Assembly: GCF_003544915.1 (NCBI RefSeq)
Contig: NZ_CP032097.1
Span: 1,674,001 to 1,738,000, forward strand
Reading direction: 5' to 3'
DNA: 64,000 bases
From: Arcobacter ellisii
GTDB taxonomy: Bacteria; Campylobacterota; Campylobacteria; Campylobacterales; Arcobacteraceae
Part shown: positions 1 through 10,746 of the stretch, one piece after another
Layout: each line of letters starts with the position of its first letter
How positions within the stretch are numbered: position 1 is the stretch's first letter
Notes under the pieces: generated by a model
What the model was told of the DNA's origin: nothing
Databases searched by the model: none
Seen by the model: the letters and a program-made list of their open reading frames with translations, nothing else
Made by a program: the position numbers and the translations under genes

Positions 1-1181
1 TTGAAACTCCAAAAGATTTATCATTTTTAGAAAACAGAACTATTGCCATTCCTTCAAATACAGCTATGTATGAATTATTTGAAAAAGATTTTCCAAATCT
101 TAAAATCGTTCCAGTTGAAACAGAAGCAGAAGCTTTTTCTTTAGTAGAAAATAAAAAAGTTGATATGACTGTTAGGTCTTTAATAATTGCAGCTTACACT
201 ATAAAAAAAGAGAATTTATTTAATCTCAAAATTGTAGCTCAACCTTTAAAATACAAAAATGTTTTAAGAATTGGTGTTTTAAAAGAGGATATTATTTTAA
301 AAGATATTTTAAATAAAGCTATAAATGAAATATCTAAAAAAGAACAAGAACAAATAATAAATAATCATGTATCAATAAAACTTCCTGATAATTCAGAATA
401 TCTCTCTTTAATTATTTATGTTTTAATATTCATTAGTTTGATAATTATAATAATTTTATTATGGAATTATCAACTAAGAAAAAAAATTGCAATTGAAATT
501 GAGAAAAATTCAATACAACAAGATTTAATGTTTCAACAAAACAAAAAAGCTGAACTTGGAAATTTAATAGGAAATATATCCCATCAATGGAGAGATTCAC
601 TCACAAAAATTGGTTATATAAATCTAAATCTAAGAGCAATGCTTTTACAAAACAAAGATGTACCTAGAGATTTTTTAGATAAAAGCACACTTGAAATTGA
701 AAAAAGTTTGGATTTTATGTCAGAAACGATGCAAAACTTTTTAGATTATTATAAACCTTCTATAAATGTTTTAGAGTTTGAAGTTTATGATTCAATAAAA
801 AGTGCTTTAAGTATTATTGATACAAAAATAAAAAATAATAATTTGCATATAGAATTTAAAGGAGATTTTGATATAAAAATCAAAGGTATTAGAAATGAAT
901 GGATGCAAGTTTGGATAAATCTAATAATAAATTCAATAAATATTTCTATAAAAAGAGGGATTCAAAATCCTATAATAGAAATCAAACTGAGTAAAGATAG
1001 TATTATTTTTGAAGATAATTGTGGAAAAATAGATGAAGCACTTTTTAAAGAGATTAATCAAGAAAAATATAAAGGTCTTGGAATTAAAATGTCAAAAGAG
1101 ATTGCTAAGAAAAATAATAAAAATATGATTATAACAAATGGAGAAAAGGGAGCAATTTTTAAATTTATAGAAAATAAATAG
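1..1181 (+). CDS. Sensor histidine kinase, 3' part (start lies before the window)
   Basis: Seen: the frame is open from base 3, before the first ATG at 66, so the gene enters from the left. The first ~100 residues resemble the second lobe of a periplasmic solute-binding (SBP_bac_3-like) sensor. One membrane segment follows (about residues 115-135 counted from the Met at 66), then a HisKA region with the H-box core GNISHQWRDSL, a weak N-box, a G1-like DNCGKID and a G2-like KGLGIKMSK. Family: such kinases bind a small ligand outside the cytoplasm and phosphorylate a response regulator. The regulator would lie upstream, outside the window. Ligand unknown. Confidence 0.85.
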   Translation, partial: ETPKDLSFLENRTIAIPSNTAMYELFEKDFPNLKIVPVETEAEAFSLVENKKVDMTVRSLIIAAYTIKKENLFNLKIVAQPLKYKNVLRIGVLKEDIILKDILNKAINEISKKEQEQIINNHVSIKLPDNSEYLSLIIYVLIFISLIIIIILLWNYQLRKKIAIEIEKNSIQQDLMFQQNKKAELGNLIGNISHQWRDSLTKIGYINLNLRAMLLQNKDVPRDFLDKSTLEIEKSLDFMSETMQNFLDYYKPSINVLEFEVYDSIKSALSIIDTKIKNNNLHIEFKGDFDIKIKGIRNEWMQVWINLIINSINISIKRGIQNPIIEIKLSKDSIIFEDNCGKIDEALFKEINQEKYKGLGIKMSKEIAKKNNKNMIITNGEKGAIFKFIENK

Positions 1182-1240
1182 TAATATAGATAATTTATTT
1201 TTTATATTATATACTTCGCAAAGCTAAAAAAAGGAATTAT

Positions 1241-1735
1241 GTGAATATAAATATGACAAAAGTAGCAAATGTAATCTTATATATGCTACACAAACAAGTA
1301 AAACATCTAAATGATAAGAAAGTATCTATACTACTTTTTTTGATGGATTACAGCCATCAAAAACATTGTGGAAAAAAGATTTTTGATGAAGAGTATATCA
1401 AAGGTTCAAGACATCCTGAACCTGTTGTCCTTAGTGAGCTTTTTGATATTATTGCAAATGAAGAAGATTTAGAAGAAGATGATGAAAGAATCTATTTAAT
1501 GCAAGAATTATTAGATTATTTAGATATTGGAAGTATTGAAAAAGAGAATTTTATAGAATTAAGTTTTATTAAAATGGAAGAGGATTTTGATGAAACTTTA
1601 TTTTCAAAAGATGAAATGAAAACTATACATAAAATAGTTAGTCAATATTTAGATACAACTCCACGAAATATTGCAAATGAATGCTTTAAAATAGATGTTG
1701 TAAGAGCAACAGCAAAAAATGAAATTATTATATAA
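1241..1735 (+). CDS. Panacea/DUF4065 (SocA-like) domain protein
   Basis: 164 aa, GTG start, with AAGGA six bases before it. The first 75 residues follow the pattern of the Panacea/DUF4065 fold: a VANVILYML helix, a lysine-rich strip, LLFLMDYSH, then a FDEEYIKGSRHPEPVVLSEL stretch. The middle is very acidic (about residues 72-82). Family knowledge: Panacea domains are antitoxins or proteolytic adaptors (SocA of Caulobacter). No toxin gene is adjacent: eight bases downstream starts the SlyD-like isomerase, apparently cotranscribed. A solitary adaptor or housekeeping role is as likely as a toxin-antitoxin role. Confidence 0.6.
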   Translation: MNINMTKVANVILYMLHKQVKHLNDKKVSILLFLMDYSHQKHCGKKIFDEEYIKGSRHPEPVVLSELFDIIANEEDLEEDDERIYLMQELLDYLDIGSIEKENFIELSFIKMEEDFDETLFSKDEMKTIHKIVSQYLDTTPRNIANECFKIDVVRATAKNEIII

Positions 1736-1743
1736 GGAAAAAA

Positions 1744-2163
1744 ATGGCAATTAAAAATAATCAAGTTGTATCAATGCAATATGAACTAAAAGTAAATGGA
1801 AATTTAATTGAATCAAATCTTCAAGCAGATCCTATTGAATTTGTTTTTGGAAGTGGAGATATAGTTCCAGGACTTGAAACAAGAATTGCAAATATGATTG
1901 AAGGTGAAACAAAAGAGATAACAGTTCCAGCTGTTGAAGCTTATGGAAATTATGATGAAACTTTATGTGAAATCGTACCTATTTCAGAATTTGAAGGAAT
2001 AGATTTACAAATAGGAATGATTCTTGAAGCAGAAGGTGAAAATGGAGAAGTTTTTAAAGCAACTGTTTCAGATGTAACAAAAGAAGATGTAACTGTTGAT
2101 TATAATCATCCCTTAGCTGGAAATGATTTAGATTTTAAAATTGTTATAAATAAAATAGTTTAA
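1744..2163 (+). CDS. slyD: FKBP-type peptidyl-prolyl isomerase, SlyD-like
   Basis: 139 aa, ATG with AAGGA upstream. N-terminal FKBP half (VVSMQYELKVNGNLIESN, then a PIEFVFGSG motif), an insert-in-flap domain (about residues 70-125) carrying VPAVEAYGNYDE and DYNHPLAG, and the returning FKBP strand DLDFKIVI. This order is typical of SlyD. The His/Cys-rich metal-binding tail of E. coli SlyD is absent, so the nickel-storage role of that tail is not expected. The likely role is cytoplasmic prolyl isomerase and chaperone. It ends at a terminator shared with convergent guaB. Confidence 0.88.
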   Translation: MAIKNNQVVSMQYELKVNGNLIESNLQADPIEFVFGSGDIVPGLETRIANMIEGETKEITVPAVEAYGNYDETLCEIVPISEFEGIDLQIGMILEAEGENGEVFKATVSDVTKEDVTVDYNHPLAGNDLDFKIVINKIV

Positions 2164-2190
2164 AAAAAAGAGAGTCAAAACTCTCTTTTT

Positions 2191-2191
<1 letters not shown>
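2163..2191. terminator. Bidirectional terminator between slyD-like gene and guaB
   Basis: A-tract, stem AGAGAGT, four-base loop, stem ACTCTCT, T-tract. It is symmetric and lies between two convergent stop codons, so it can serve both strands. Confidence 0.85.
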
Positions 2192-3639
<1,448 letters not shown>

Positions 3640-3656
3640 TTAATCCTAGTTAATAT

Positions 3657-5018
3657 TTATTTTGTATAGTTAATAGCTTTTTCTAAAGATAAAGCACCAT
3701 CAAATAGAGTTTGTTCATCATATGCTTTTGCAATAAATTGTAATCCAACTGGCATTCCATTTTCATCTTTATCAACTGGTAATGAAATAGCTGGAAGTCC
3801 TGCAAGATTTATAGAAATAGTATAAATATCACTTAAATACATCTCTAAAGATGTTTTAAATGAACCAAATTCTGGTGCAGTTGTTGGAGCAACTGGAGAT
3901 AATATTAAATCTGCTTCACTAAAAATTGATGAATATTCATCTTTAATTAAATGTCTAACTTTTTGAGCTTTGATATAATATGCATCATAATATCCAGAAC
4001 TTAAAACAAAAGAACCTAACATAATTCTTTTTTGTACTTCACTACCAAAACCTTGTGATTTTGTTTGAACATACATATCTTTTAATCCAGCATCACCTTT
4101 TCTGTTTCCAAATCTAACACCATCAAATCTTGCAAGATTTGCAGATGCTTCTGCTGTTGCAACGATATAATAAGTTGAAACTATTTTTTGTGTATCTAAC
4201 ATATTTTTGTGAATTATTTTATGCCCAGCCTCTTCTAAAGCTTTTACAGCCTTTTCAAAACCTTTTTGAATTGCAGGACTTGCTTGTGATACAAAGTTAT
4301 CAATAACAGCAATTGTTAATTTTCTATCTGAATTTAATTTAGGAGTAACTGCATCATACTCAATATTTGCAGAAGTTGAATCCATTGGATCATATCCTGA
4401 AATAATATCATATAAAATTGCTGCATCTTCAACATTTTGAGTAATTGGTCCACATTGATCAAGTGAAGATGAATAAGCAGTTATTCCATATCTTGAAACC
4501 CTTCCATAAGTTGGTTTCATCCCTACACAACCACAATAAGCTGCAGGTTGTCTAATACTTCCACCTGTATCTGTTCCTAGTGCTGCAATTGCAATTCCAG
4601 CAGCAACAGCAGCAGCTGAACCACCCGAACTTCCTCCTGGAACTTTTGAATTATCAATTGGATTTAATGTTTTTCCATAACAAGAAGATTCAGTTGAACT
4701 TCCCATTGCAAACTCATCCATATTTGTTCTACCATATGGTGATAATCCAGCTTTTTCTAAATTATTAATTACAGTTGCATTATATGGTGAGATATAACCC
4801 TTTAAAATATTACTAGAACAAGTAATTTCCCAATTTTTTACATTTATATTATCTTTAATAGCTATTGGAATACCTGAACCAGATTTTGAAATTTCACTTG
4901 AAGTTAATTGCTCTACATAAGCACCTATATTGTTTTCTTTTATTTTTTGATTTAGATCGTCTCTTAATTTTTTTATATCATCACTAGCTAAAGTTAGTGC
5001 TTCTTTTAGGGTTATCAA
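3657..5018 (-). CDS. gatA: Glutamyl-tRNA(Gln)/aspartyl-tRNA(Asn) amidotransferase subunit A
   Basis: 453 aa. Glutaminase subunit of GatCAB, which converts misacylated Glu-tRNA(Gln) (and Asp-tRNA(Asn)) using ammonia from glutamine. Seen: amidase-signature catalytic Lys in IPIAIKDNINV, the Ser-rich strand PGGSSGGSAAAVAAG, and GTDTGGSIRQPAAYCG. The start is TTG at 5018, preceded by AGGAG at suitable spacing. gatB and gatC are not in the window. The same fold is used by the allophanate hydrolase at 53706, but this one carries GatA motifs and the translational context. Confidence 0.95.
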   Translation of the reverse strand: MITLKEALTLASDDIKKLRDDLNQKIKENNIGAYVEQLTSSEISKSGSGIPIAIKDNINVKNWEITCSSNILKGYISPYNATVINNLEKAGLSPYGRTNMDEFAMGSSTESSCYGKTLNPIDNSKVPGGSSGGSAAAVAAGIAIAALGTDTGGSIRQPAAYCGCVGMKPTYGRVSRYGITAYSSSLDQCGPITQNVEDAAILYDIISGYDPMDSTSANIEYDAVTPKLNSDRKLTIAVIDNFVSQASPAIQKGFEKAVKALEEAGHKIIHKNMLDTQKIVSTYYIVATAEASANLARFDGVRFGNRKGDAGLKDMYVQTKSQGFGSEVQKRIMLGSFVLSSGYYDAYYIKAQKVRHLIKDEYSSIFSEADLILSPVAPTTAPEFGSFKTSLEMYLSDIYTISINLAGLPAISLPVDKDENGMPVGLQFIAKAYDEQTLFDGALSLEKAINYTK

Positions 5019-5111
5019 TCGGTTCTCCTATGATTTTACAGTTGTAGTATTGCGCGAAATAATATCAAAAAGTTAATTAAAAAAAGGTTAGAAAAAGGCT
5101 TTTTTAAGAAT

Positions 5112-5146
5112 AAAAAAAAGGGATAGAAACTTGTTCTATCCCTTTT
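5112..5146 (-). terminator. Terminator of the rpmJ-rplQ ribosomal operon
   Basis: Perfect stem AAGGGATAGAA / TTCTATCCCTT with a short loop, followed on the minus strand by a run of eight T. It lies just after the rplQ stop. Confidence 0.88.
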
Positions 5147-5163
5147 AAAGTAAATAAAATCTA

Positions 5164-5514
5164 TTATACAAATGAGATGAATGCCATAGGCGTTGCATCA
5201 CCTTTTCTAATTCTAGTTTTTATTATAGAAGTATATCCACCATTTCTATCTACATATTTTGGTGCGATTTCATTAATCAGTTTTTTAACTGCTTCTTTAG
5301 ATTGTAATTCTGCGAATACTAATCTGTGAGTATTAAAATCTGCATTTCTTGCAGTTGTAACTAATCTTTCAATGTATCTTTTTAACTCTTTTGCTTTAGG
5401 TACAGTTGTTTCGATTTTTTCTCTTTCGATAATAGCAATTGCCATGTTTTTTAACAATGCTTTTCTATGAGAAGAAGTTCTACTTAACTTTCTATATCCA
5501 TGCTTGTGTCTCAT
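5164..5514 (-). CDS. rplQ: 50S ribosomal protein L17
   Basis: 116 aa. Opens with [20 protein letters not shown], the diagnostic L17 N-terminus, and continues with the central LVTTARNAD helix and a short C-terminus, matching the normal bacterial core. Last gene of the alpha-type block after rpoA, ended by a strong terminator. Confidence 0.98.
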   Translation of the reverse strand: MRHKHGYRKLSRTSSHRKALLKNMAIAIIEREKIETTVPKAKELKRYIERLVTTARNADFNTHRLVFAELQSKEAVKKLINEIAPKYVDRNGGYTSIIKTRIRKGDATPMAFISFV

Positions 5515-5527
5515 ATTAAACCCTTAA

Positions 5528-6526
5528 TTATGCTTTTAGTTGCTCTAATTTTCTTCTTAATGCAGAAGCAACATTTTCTGGAAGTGTATTTTCAACTGGG
5601 TATCCTAAAGATTCTAACTTTTCAGCGATCTCATCATAAGATTTTTTCCCAAGATTTTTAATATTTTTTACTTCAACTTCACTCATAAGTACTAATTCAC
5701 CTAAATACTTTAGTCCAGCTCTATCTAAAGAGTTGAAACTTCTAGCACTTAAATTTAAATCATCAATTTTGATAACTAATTCTTTAAGTTCAACTGGTTC
5801 TTCTCCAGAATCACTTACTGTTACTTCTGATAAATCAAATACTTTGTTAAATACTGACATTTGTGAATACATAACAGATACTGCTTCTTTAAAAGCAGCA
5901 ATTGGAGAAATTTGTCCATTTGTTTGTACTGTAAATACAGCTTTTTCAAAGTTAGGATTATCTTCAACTAACATTTTTTCAATATCATAAACCACTTTTT
6001 TAACAGGTGTAAAGAAAGCATCAATTGGAATATAATCTGGTCCAACAATATCTCTAATATCTTCAGAAGGCATATATCCTATACCTTTTTGGATAATTAC
6101 AGAGAATGTTAAATTACAATCACTATTAATCGTTGCTAAATGAGCATCTTTTGATACAACTTCAACGTCAGAGTTAATTAAATCTTCACCTTTAATTTCT
6201 CTTGGTCCATTGAAAGAGTACTCAACTACAACTTGCTCTTTATCACCATTTATTTTAAACTTAATATTCTTTAAATTTATAACAAAAATAGCTATATCTT
6301 CTAGCATACCTCTTAATGAGTCAAACTCATGAGAAGCACCTTCAATTTTTACTGCAATTGGTGCATAACCAACCGAAGAACTTAATAAAAGTCTTCTCAA
6401 AGGGTGTGCTAAAGTAATTGCAAAACCATCCTCAAATGGATATGCTGATATTTTAGCCTCATTATCACTGATAGCCTCTATTTCAACTTCAGTTGGTAAA
6501 AACGGAGTTTCTGCAAATTTTTTCAT
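5528..6526 (-). CDS. rpoA: DNA-directed RNA polymerase alpha subunit
   Basis: 332 aa. N-terminal dimerisation and assembly domain with TLAHPLRRLLLSSS and EFDSLRGMLEDI. A linker follows at about residues 230-245. The C-terminal domain (SARSFNSLDRAGLKYLGELV, then NLGKKSYDEI with helix-hairpin-helix features) contacts upstream promoter DNA and activators. Order rpsD-rpoA-rplQ is conserved. Confidence 0.98.
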   Translation of the reverse strand: MKKFAETPFLPTEVEIEAISDNEAKISAYPFEDGFAITLAHPLRRLLLSSSVGYAPIAVKIEGASHEFDSLRGMLEDIAIFVINLKNIKFKINGDKEQVVVEYSFNGPREIKGEDLINSDVEVVSKDAHLATINSDCNLTFSVIIQKGIGYMPSEDIRDIVGPDYIPIDAFFTPVKKVVYDIEKMLVEDNPNFEKAVFTVQTNGQISPIAAFKEAVSVMYSQMSVFNKVFDLSEVTVSDSGEEPVELKELVIKIDDLNLSARSFNSLDRAGLKYLGELVLMSEVEVKNIKNLGKKSYDEIAEKLESLGYPVENTLPENVASALRRKLEQLKA

Positions 6527-6543
6527 TAGCTACCTTTTATTTA

Positions 6544-7170
6544 TTATTTAGAATATAACTCTACGATTAATCTCTCTTCAACAGGGATAACAACTTCTTC
6601 TCTTGCTGGTATTCTTGTGAAAATTCCAAATACTTTATCTTTATCTACATTAACCCAATCAACCATTCCAGTTTGATTTGTTAATTCTAATGCTCTTACA
6701 ATTTGAGGATTAGTTTTTGATTTTTCTTTAATCTCAATTTTTTGTCCAGGTTTTACTAAGTAAGAAGGAATGTTAACTTTTTTACCATCTACTAAAACGT
6801 GTCCATGAGTTGTAAATTGTCTTGCATTTGCTCTAGTTGTAGCAAATCCCATTCTAAATACAACGTTATCTAATCTTTGCTCAATTAAAGTAATTAGGTT
6901 TGCTCCTGTATTACCTTCTCTTCTTGCAGCTTCTTTAAAGTATTTTCTGAATTGTTTTTCAGAAACACCATACATAAATTTAGCTTTTTGTTTTTCTCTT
7001 AATTGTAATCCGTACTCAGAAATTTTAGCTCTTCTTTGTCCGTGTTGTCCTGGAGCAAATGGTCTTTTTTCTAAAGCACTTTTACCTGATAATCTTCTCT
7101 CACCTTTTAATCCAAGATCCGCATCAAGTCTTCTTTCGATTTTTTCTACTGGTCCTCTATATCTTGCCAT
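6544..7170 (-). CDS. rpsD: 30S ribosomal protein S4
   Basis: 208 aa. Seen: [20 protein letters not shown] start, [10 protein letters not shown], and the S4 RNA-binding domain with [20 protein letters not shown]. The zinc-binding cysteines of the long S4 form are absent. Primary 16S-binding protein and usually autogenous regulator of its operon. Lies between rpsK and rpoA with short gaps. Confidence 0.98.
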   Translation of the reverse strand: MARYRGPVEKIERRLDADLGLKGERRLSGKSALEKRPFAPGQHGQRRAKISEYGLQLREKQKAKFMYGVSEKQFRKYFKEAARREGNTGANLITLIEQRLDNVVFRMGFATTRANARQFTTHGHVLVDGKKVNIPSYLVKPGQKIEIKEKSKTNPQIVRALELTNQTGMVDWVNVDKDKVFGIFTRIPAREEVVIPVEERLIVELYSK

Positions 7171-7180
7171 TATTTACCCC

Positions 7181-7573
7181 TTACACTCTTCTTCTTTTAG
7201 GAGGTCTACAACCATTGTGTGGTAATGGTGTAACATCTTTTAACCAAGTAACTCTAACTCCGTCCATAGAACCTACTGCTTTAACAGCTGTATCTCTTCC
7301 TGAACCTGGTCCTTGAATTTTAATACCTACATTCTTAATACCATGTTCCATTGCTTTATTCATAGCATCTTCTACAGCTGCTTGTGCTGCGAATGGAGTT
7401 GATTTTTTAGAACCTTTGAATCCTAAGTTTCCAGCACTTGACCATGCGATTGCGTTTCCTGCATTATCCGTAACTGTAACCATTGTATTGTTAAAACTTG
7501 CAGCAATATGTACGATACCGTCAGCAATATTTTTTCTTACAATTTTTTTTCTAGTAACTTTTCTTTTTGCCAT
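7181..7573 (-). CDS. rpsK: 30S ribosomal protein S11
   Basis: 130 aa. [20 protein letters not shown] and the C-terminal [16 protein letters not shown] are diagnostic for S11, which lines the mRNA exit platform of the small subunit. Spaced 10 bases from rpsM and from rpsD. Confidence 0.98.
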   Translation of the reverse strand: MAKRKVTRKKIVRKNIADGIVHIAASFNNTMVTVTDNAGNAIAWSSAGNLGFKGSKKSTPFAAQAAVEDAMNKAMEHGIKNVGIKIQGPGSGRDTAVKAVGSMDGVRVTWLKDVTPLPHNGCRPPKRRRV

Positions 7574-7583
7574 CTACAATCCC

Positions 7584-7952
7584 TTATTTAGTTGCTGCAC
7601 CAACAGTTTTCTTTTTACCTTTTCTTGTTCTAGCATTAGTTTTAGTCTTTTGCCCTCTACAAGGTAAACCTTTTCTATGTCTTAAACCTCTATATGATCC
7701 TAAATCCATTAAAGCTTTAATATCCATAGCAACTTTTTTTCTTAAATCCCCTTCTACAAGGTAGTTTTCTTGGATTTCTTTTCTGATAGTCGCTGCTTCG
7801 TCTTCAGATAGTTCAAATGCTCTTTTGTTATAATCAATTCCAACAGCATCTAAAATTAGTCTAGAGTTATGTAATCCGATTCCATAAATATATGTTAAAG
7901 CATATTCCATTCTCTTTTTGTTTGGTAAATCAACACCCGCGATTCTTGCCAT
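7584..7952 (-). CDS. rpsM: 30S ribosomal protein S13
   Basis: 122 aa. [20 protein letters not shown] start, the IYGIG helix-two-turn-helix motif, and the basic tail [20 protein letters not shown]. Head protein contacting P-site tRNA and L5. Follows rpmJ by five bases. Confidence 0.98.
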   Translation of the reverse strand: MARIAGVDLPNKKRMEYALTYIYGIGLHNSRLILDAVGIDYNKRAFELSEDEAATIRKEIQENYLVEGDLRKKVAMDIKALMDLGSYRGLRHRKGLPCRGQKTKTNARTRKGKKKTVGAATK

Positions 7953-7957
7953 GTGTC

Positions 7958-8071
7958 TTATCCTTGTCTTTGTTTATGTTTTTTGTTTTCGCAGATTACT
8001 CTTACGACACCTCTTCTTTTGATAACCTTACATTTATCACACATTTTTTTTACTGAAGCTCTTACTTTCAT
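7958..8071 (-). CDS. rpmJ: 50S ribosomal protein L36
   Basis: 37 aa. It starts [20 protein letters not shown] and ends KHKQRQG. The zinc ligands are CxxC, then a Cys and a His further on, so it is the zinc-containing form. An AGAGGACAGG Shine-Dalgarno lies just upstream. First gene of the block and very short. infA, which often precedes rpmJ, is not found here. Confidence 0.95.
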   Translation of the reverse strand: MKVRASVKKMCDKCKVIKRRGVVRVICENKKHKQRQG

Positions 8072-8333
8072 AAGCCTGTCCTCTTCTTTGTGTTTTTTTC
8101 CACTTTCAACAGGAAAAAGCCCTAAAAAATAATATATCTTATCTTTAAGCTTTTACCAACTCTTTATAAAATAAAACATGTATATTTTATAAAAACTTCC
8201 TCAATGATTGAAAAAATGGATTCGGATTATAATTAATTTTTACTTAAAAGAAGTTGAATATATAAAAGAATAACTATTTAATCATATTTATTATAATATT
8301 ACGTAATATTATATGATAAAGAAAGGATTTATT
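8072..8333. promoter_or_regulatory. Divergent intergenic region, rpmJ operon / HIT gene
   Basis: About 260 AT-rich bases without a gene. It must carry the ribosomal promoter on the minus strand; a TATATTAT-like -10 near 8135-8145 is possible but weak. On the right it holds a perfect 22-base palindrome (separate entry). No tRNA or further small gene seen. Confidence 0.5.
8292..8313. promoter_or_regulatory. Perfect 22-bp palindrome before the HIT gene
   Basis: Bases 8292-8313 read the same on both strands around a TTACGTAA core; the left half contains TATAAT. It lies 20 bases before the preferred TTG start. The position suits a dimeric repressor site over the -10 or start of transcription. The regulator is unknown. 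Confidence 0.45.
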
Positions 8334-8696
8334 TTGTCACTACTTTTTAAAAATGATTTAATAAAAATAGAGATTGAACCATCTGAAATTCCATGGCTAA
8401 AAATATTTACAAATGAACCAATAAAAGAATTTTCACATTGTGATGAAAATACTAAAAAAGAGATTTGGAAATATTTAGATTTAATTGAAAAAGAGATGAT
8501 ATCTTATTTTAAACCAGAAAAGATAAATATTGCATCTTTTGGGAACTATGTTCCTCATGTTCATTTTCATATTATGGCAAGATTTAAAGAGGATTCATTT
8601 TTCCCTGAACCAATGTGGGGAAAAAAACAAAGAGAAGCAAATCTAAACCTACCCTTTTTTGACGATTTTTATGAAATAATAAAAAAGAAGTTTTAA
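8334..8696 (+). CDS. HIT-family hydrolase
   Basis: About 120 aa. Contains HVHFHIM, the histidine-triad (HxHxH) active site, followed by an Arg two residues on. HIT proteins hydrolyse nucleoside phosphoramidates or dinucleoside polyphosphates in the cytoplasm; the substrate here is open. Start choice: an ATG at 8313 is in frame but overlaps a palindrome and has no ribosome-binding site, whereas TTG at 8334 has GAAAGGA seven bases before it. Convergent with the DHH gene across a perfect terminator hairpin. Confidence 0.85.
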   Translation: MSLLFKNDLIKIEIEPSEIPWLKIFTNEPIKEFSHCDENTKKEIWKYLDLIEKEMISYFKPEKINIASFGNYVPHVHFHIMARFKEDSFFPEPMWGKKQREANLNLPFFDDFYEIIKKKF

Positions 8697-8707
8697 ACTT
8701 CTTTTTT
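8681..8707. terminator. Bidirectional terminator between HIT and DHH genes
   Basis: Perfect inverted repeat AAAAAAGAAGTTT / AAACTTCTTTTTT with one central base. It overlaps the HIT stop codon and the start of the convergent gene's 3' end, and has T-runs on both strands. Confidence 0.8.
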
Positions 8708-9635
8708 ATCCATCTTGATTTATTTTAGCGATTAACTCTTCTAATACAACTTCTGCTTTATCTGTATCAATTTGACATCCACCAGCAGCTTTATGTCCAC
8801 CACCATTGTATTTAAGCATTAATTCACCAACATTTGTATTTGAAGATTTATTGATAATTGATTTTCCAGTACTAAATACGATATTTTGTTTATCTTTACC
8901 CCAAACAACATGAATAGAGATATTTTGTTCTGGATGCATAGCATATACCATAAATCTATTTCCAGGATAAATTATCTCTTCATATCTATAATCAATAATT
9001 AAAAGATTTCCAACAACTTTTGTACATCTTTTTAATTGCTCTTTAAAATTCTCTTCATATTTAAAATATAAATCTATTCTTTCTTTAATATCTGGTAAAT
9101 CTAAAATTTCATCTATATTGTGTCTTGCACAATACTCTATTAAATCCATCATTAATTGATAATTTGAAATTCTAAAATCTCTAAATCTTCCAAGACCTGT
9201 TCTTGAATCCATTAAAAAACTAAGTAGTGCCCATCCTCTTGGTTTTAAAATATCATCAATATCAAAATCAGCTGAATCTGCTTTATTTGCACCATTCATC
9301 ATAGCTGTAAAATATCCAGGGAAAACTTCATCTCCTCCATAATATTCATAAACAACTTGTGCTGCACTTGGTGCATTAGGATTTATTATATGATTATCTT
9401 TTTTTTCATTTCTTAATGTTTCAGAAAAATGGTGATCAAAAGCTAAAAATACTCCATCAACGTATGGAAGATTTGTAGTAATATCATCTTTTGTAATTTG
9501 AACTTTTCCATCTTGCATATCTTTTGGATGAACAAAAGCTATTTCATCAATAATATTCAAATATTTAAGTAAAGTACCACAAACTAAACCATCCATATCG
9601 CTTCTAGTAACTAATCTATATTTTTTTTCATTCAT
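8706..9635 (-). CDS. DHH/DHHA1 family phosphoesterase
   Basis: 309 aa. N-terminal motif RSDMDGLVCG (a DxD metal site), then FDHHFSE, the DHH motif that names the family, and C-terminal GGGHKAAGGC of the DHHA1 domain. Family members are Mn-dependent phosphodiesterases or exopolyphosphatases: nanoRNase (NrnA), cyclic dinucleotide phosphodiesterase or PPX. The first half diverges from NrnA in spacing, so I do not choose among these. Stands alone between the HIT gene and the leu genes. Confidence 0.85.
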   Translation of the reverse strand: MNEKKYRLVTRSDMDGLVCGTLLKYLNIIDEIAFVHPKDMQDGKVQITKDDITTNLPYVDGVFLAFDHHFSETLRNEKKDNHIINPNAPSAAQVVYEYYGGDEVFPGYFTAMMNGANKADSADFDIDDILKPRGWALLSFLMDSRTGLGRFRDFRISNYQLMMDLIEYCARHNIDEILDLPDIKERIDLYFKYEENFKEQLKRCTKVVGNLLIIDYRYEEIIYPGNRFMVYAMHPEQNISIHVVWGKDKQNIVFSTGKSIINKSSNTNVGELMLKYNGGGHKAAGGCQIDTDKAEVVLEELIAKINQDG

Positions 9636-9678
9636 ATCTAAATCCTAAAATTATAATTTTCTATTTTATCATAAAAAA

Positions 9679-10746
9679 TTATTTATTTATATATTTAACT
9701 ATAATATCACCCATAGCAGTTGTATTTAACACCTCTTTTGCATCAAATGCTGCTAAATCTTTTGTTCTATATCCATCTTTTAATACTGCTTTTATTGCTT
9801 CTTCTATCATATCTGCTGCTTTTACTTCATTTAAAGAGTATCTTAGCATCATTGCTGCACTTACGATTGTTGCTATTGGATTTGCTATTCCCATTCCTGC
9901 TATATCTGGTGCTGAGCCATGTATTGGTTCATATATTGCTGTTTTATCTCCTGTTGAAGCACTTGGAAGTAATCCAATTGAACCAACTACCATTGAAGCT
10001 GTATCTGAAAGAATATCACCAAAGATATTTCCTGTTACGATAACATCAAATTGTTTTGGGTTTCTTACAAGTTGCATTGCTGCGTTATCTACATACATAT
10101 GAGTTAATTCAACATCTGGGTAATCTTTTGCTAATTCGTTCATAGTATCTCTCCAAAGTTGAGAAACTTCTAAAACATTTGCTTTATCAACAGAACAAAC
10201 TCTTTTATCTCTTTTTCTTGCAAGTTCAAATGCTGTTTTACCAATTCTAATTATTTCTGGTTTTGTATAAACCATTGTATTAAATGCTTTAAATCCATCA
10301 TTCTCTCTTGGTTTTCCAAAATAGATTCCACCAATTAATTCTCTTACAATCATAATATCAACACCTTGAATTACTTCAGGTTTTAAAGTTGATGCATTTA
10401 CTAATTCGTCATAAATAATTGCAGGTCTTAAGTTTGCGTATACACCCATTTCTTCTCTGAATTTTAATAATCCAGTTTCTGGTCTTAATTCTCTAGGAAG
10501 TGTATCCCATTTTTCTCCACCAATTGCACCAAACAAACAAGCATCAGAGTTTAAAACTCCATCAACAGTTTCCGCTGGAAGTGGAACACCAGTAGTATCA
10601 ATAGCAATTCCACCCATTAGGTATTCTTTATAATTTAATTCAAAATCACATTTTTTTGCAGCTGCGTTTAATACTTTTATTGCTTCATCAACAATTTCTG
10701 GACCTATCCCATCACCTTTGATTATTGATATATTATAGTTTTTCAT
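9679..10746 (-). CDS. leuB: 3-isopropylmalate dehydrogenase
   Basis: 355 aa. Oxidative decarboxylation of 3-isopropylmalate with NAD+ in leucine synthesis. Seen: [12 protein letters not shown] start, [20 protein letters not shown], and the metal- and NAD-binding [20 protein letters not shown] and [12 protein letters not shown]. The start overlaps the leuD stop by one base (TAATG), so translation is coupled. Confidence 0.97.
   Translation of the reverse strand: MKNYNISIIKGDGIGPEIVDEAIKVLNAAAKKCDFELNYKEYLMGGIAIDTTGVPLPAETVDGVLNSDACLFGAIGGEKWDTLPRELRPETGLLKFREEMGVYANLRPAIIYDELVNASTLKPEVIQGVDIMIVRELIGGIYFGKPRENDGFKAFNTMVYTKPEIIRIGKTAFELARKRDKRVCSVDKANVLEVSQLWRDTMNELAKDYPDVELTHMYVDNAAMQLVRNPKQFDVIVTGNIFGDILSDTASMVVGSIGLLPSASTGDKTAIYEPIHGSAPDIAGMGIANPIATIVSAAMMLRYSLNEVKAADMIEEAIKAVLKDGYRTKDLAAFDAKEVLNTTAMGDIIVKYINK

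Noticed and set aside
4580-4768. Gln/Leu-rich open frame opposite gatA
   Set aside because: Antisense shadow of the Ser/Ala-rich gatA region; low-complexity protein and no ribosome-binding site.
9720-10043. Leucine-rich open frame opposite leuB
   Set aside because: Shadow frame with extreme Leu content; leuB motifs run intact on the other strand.
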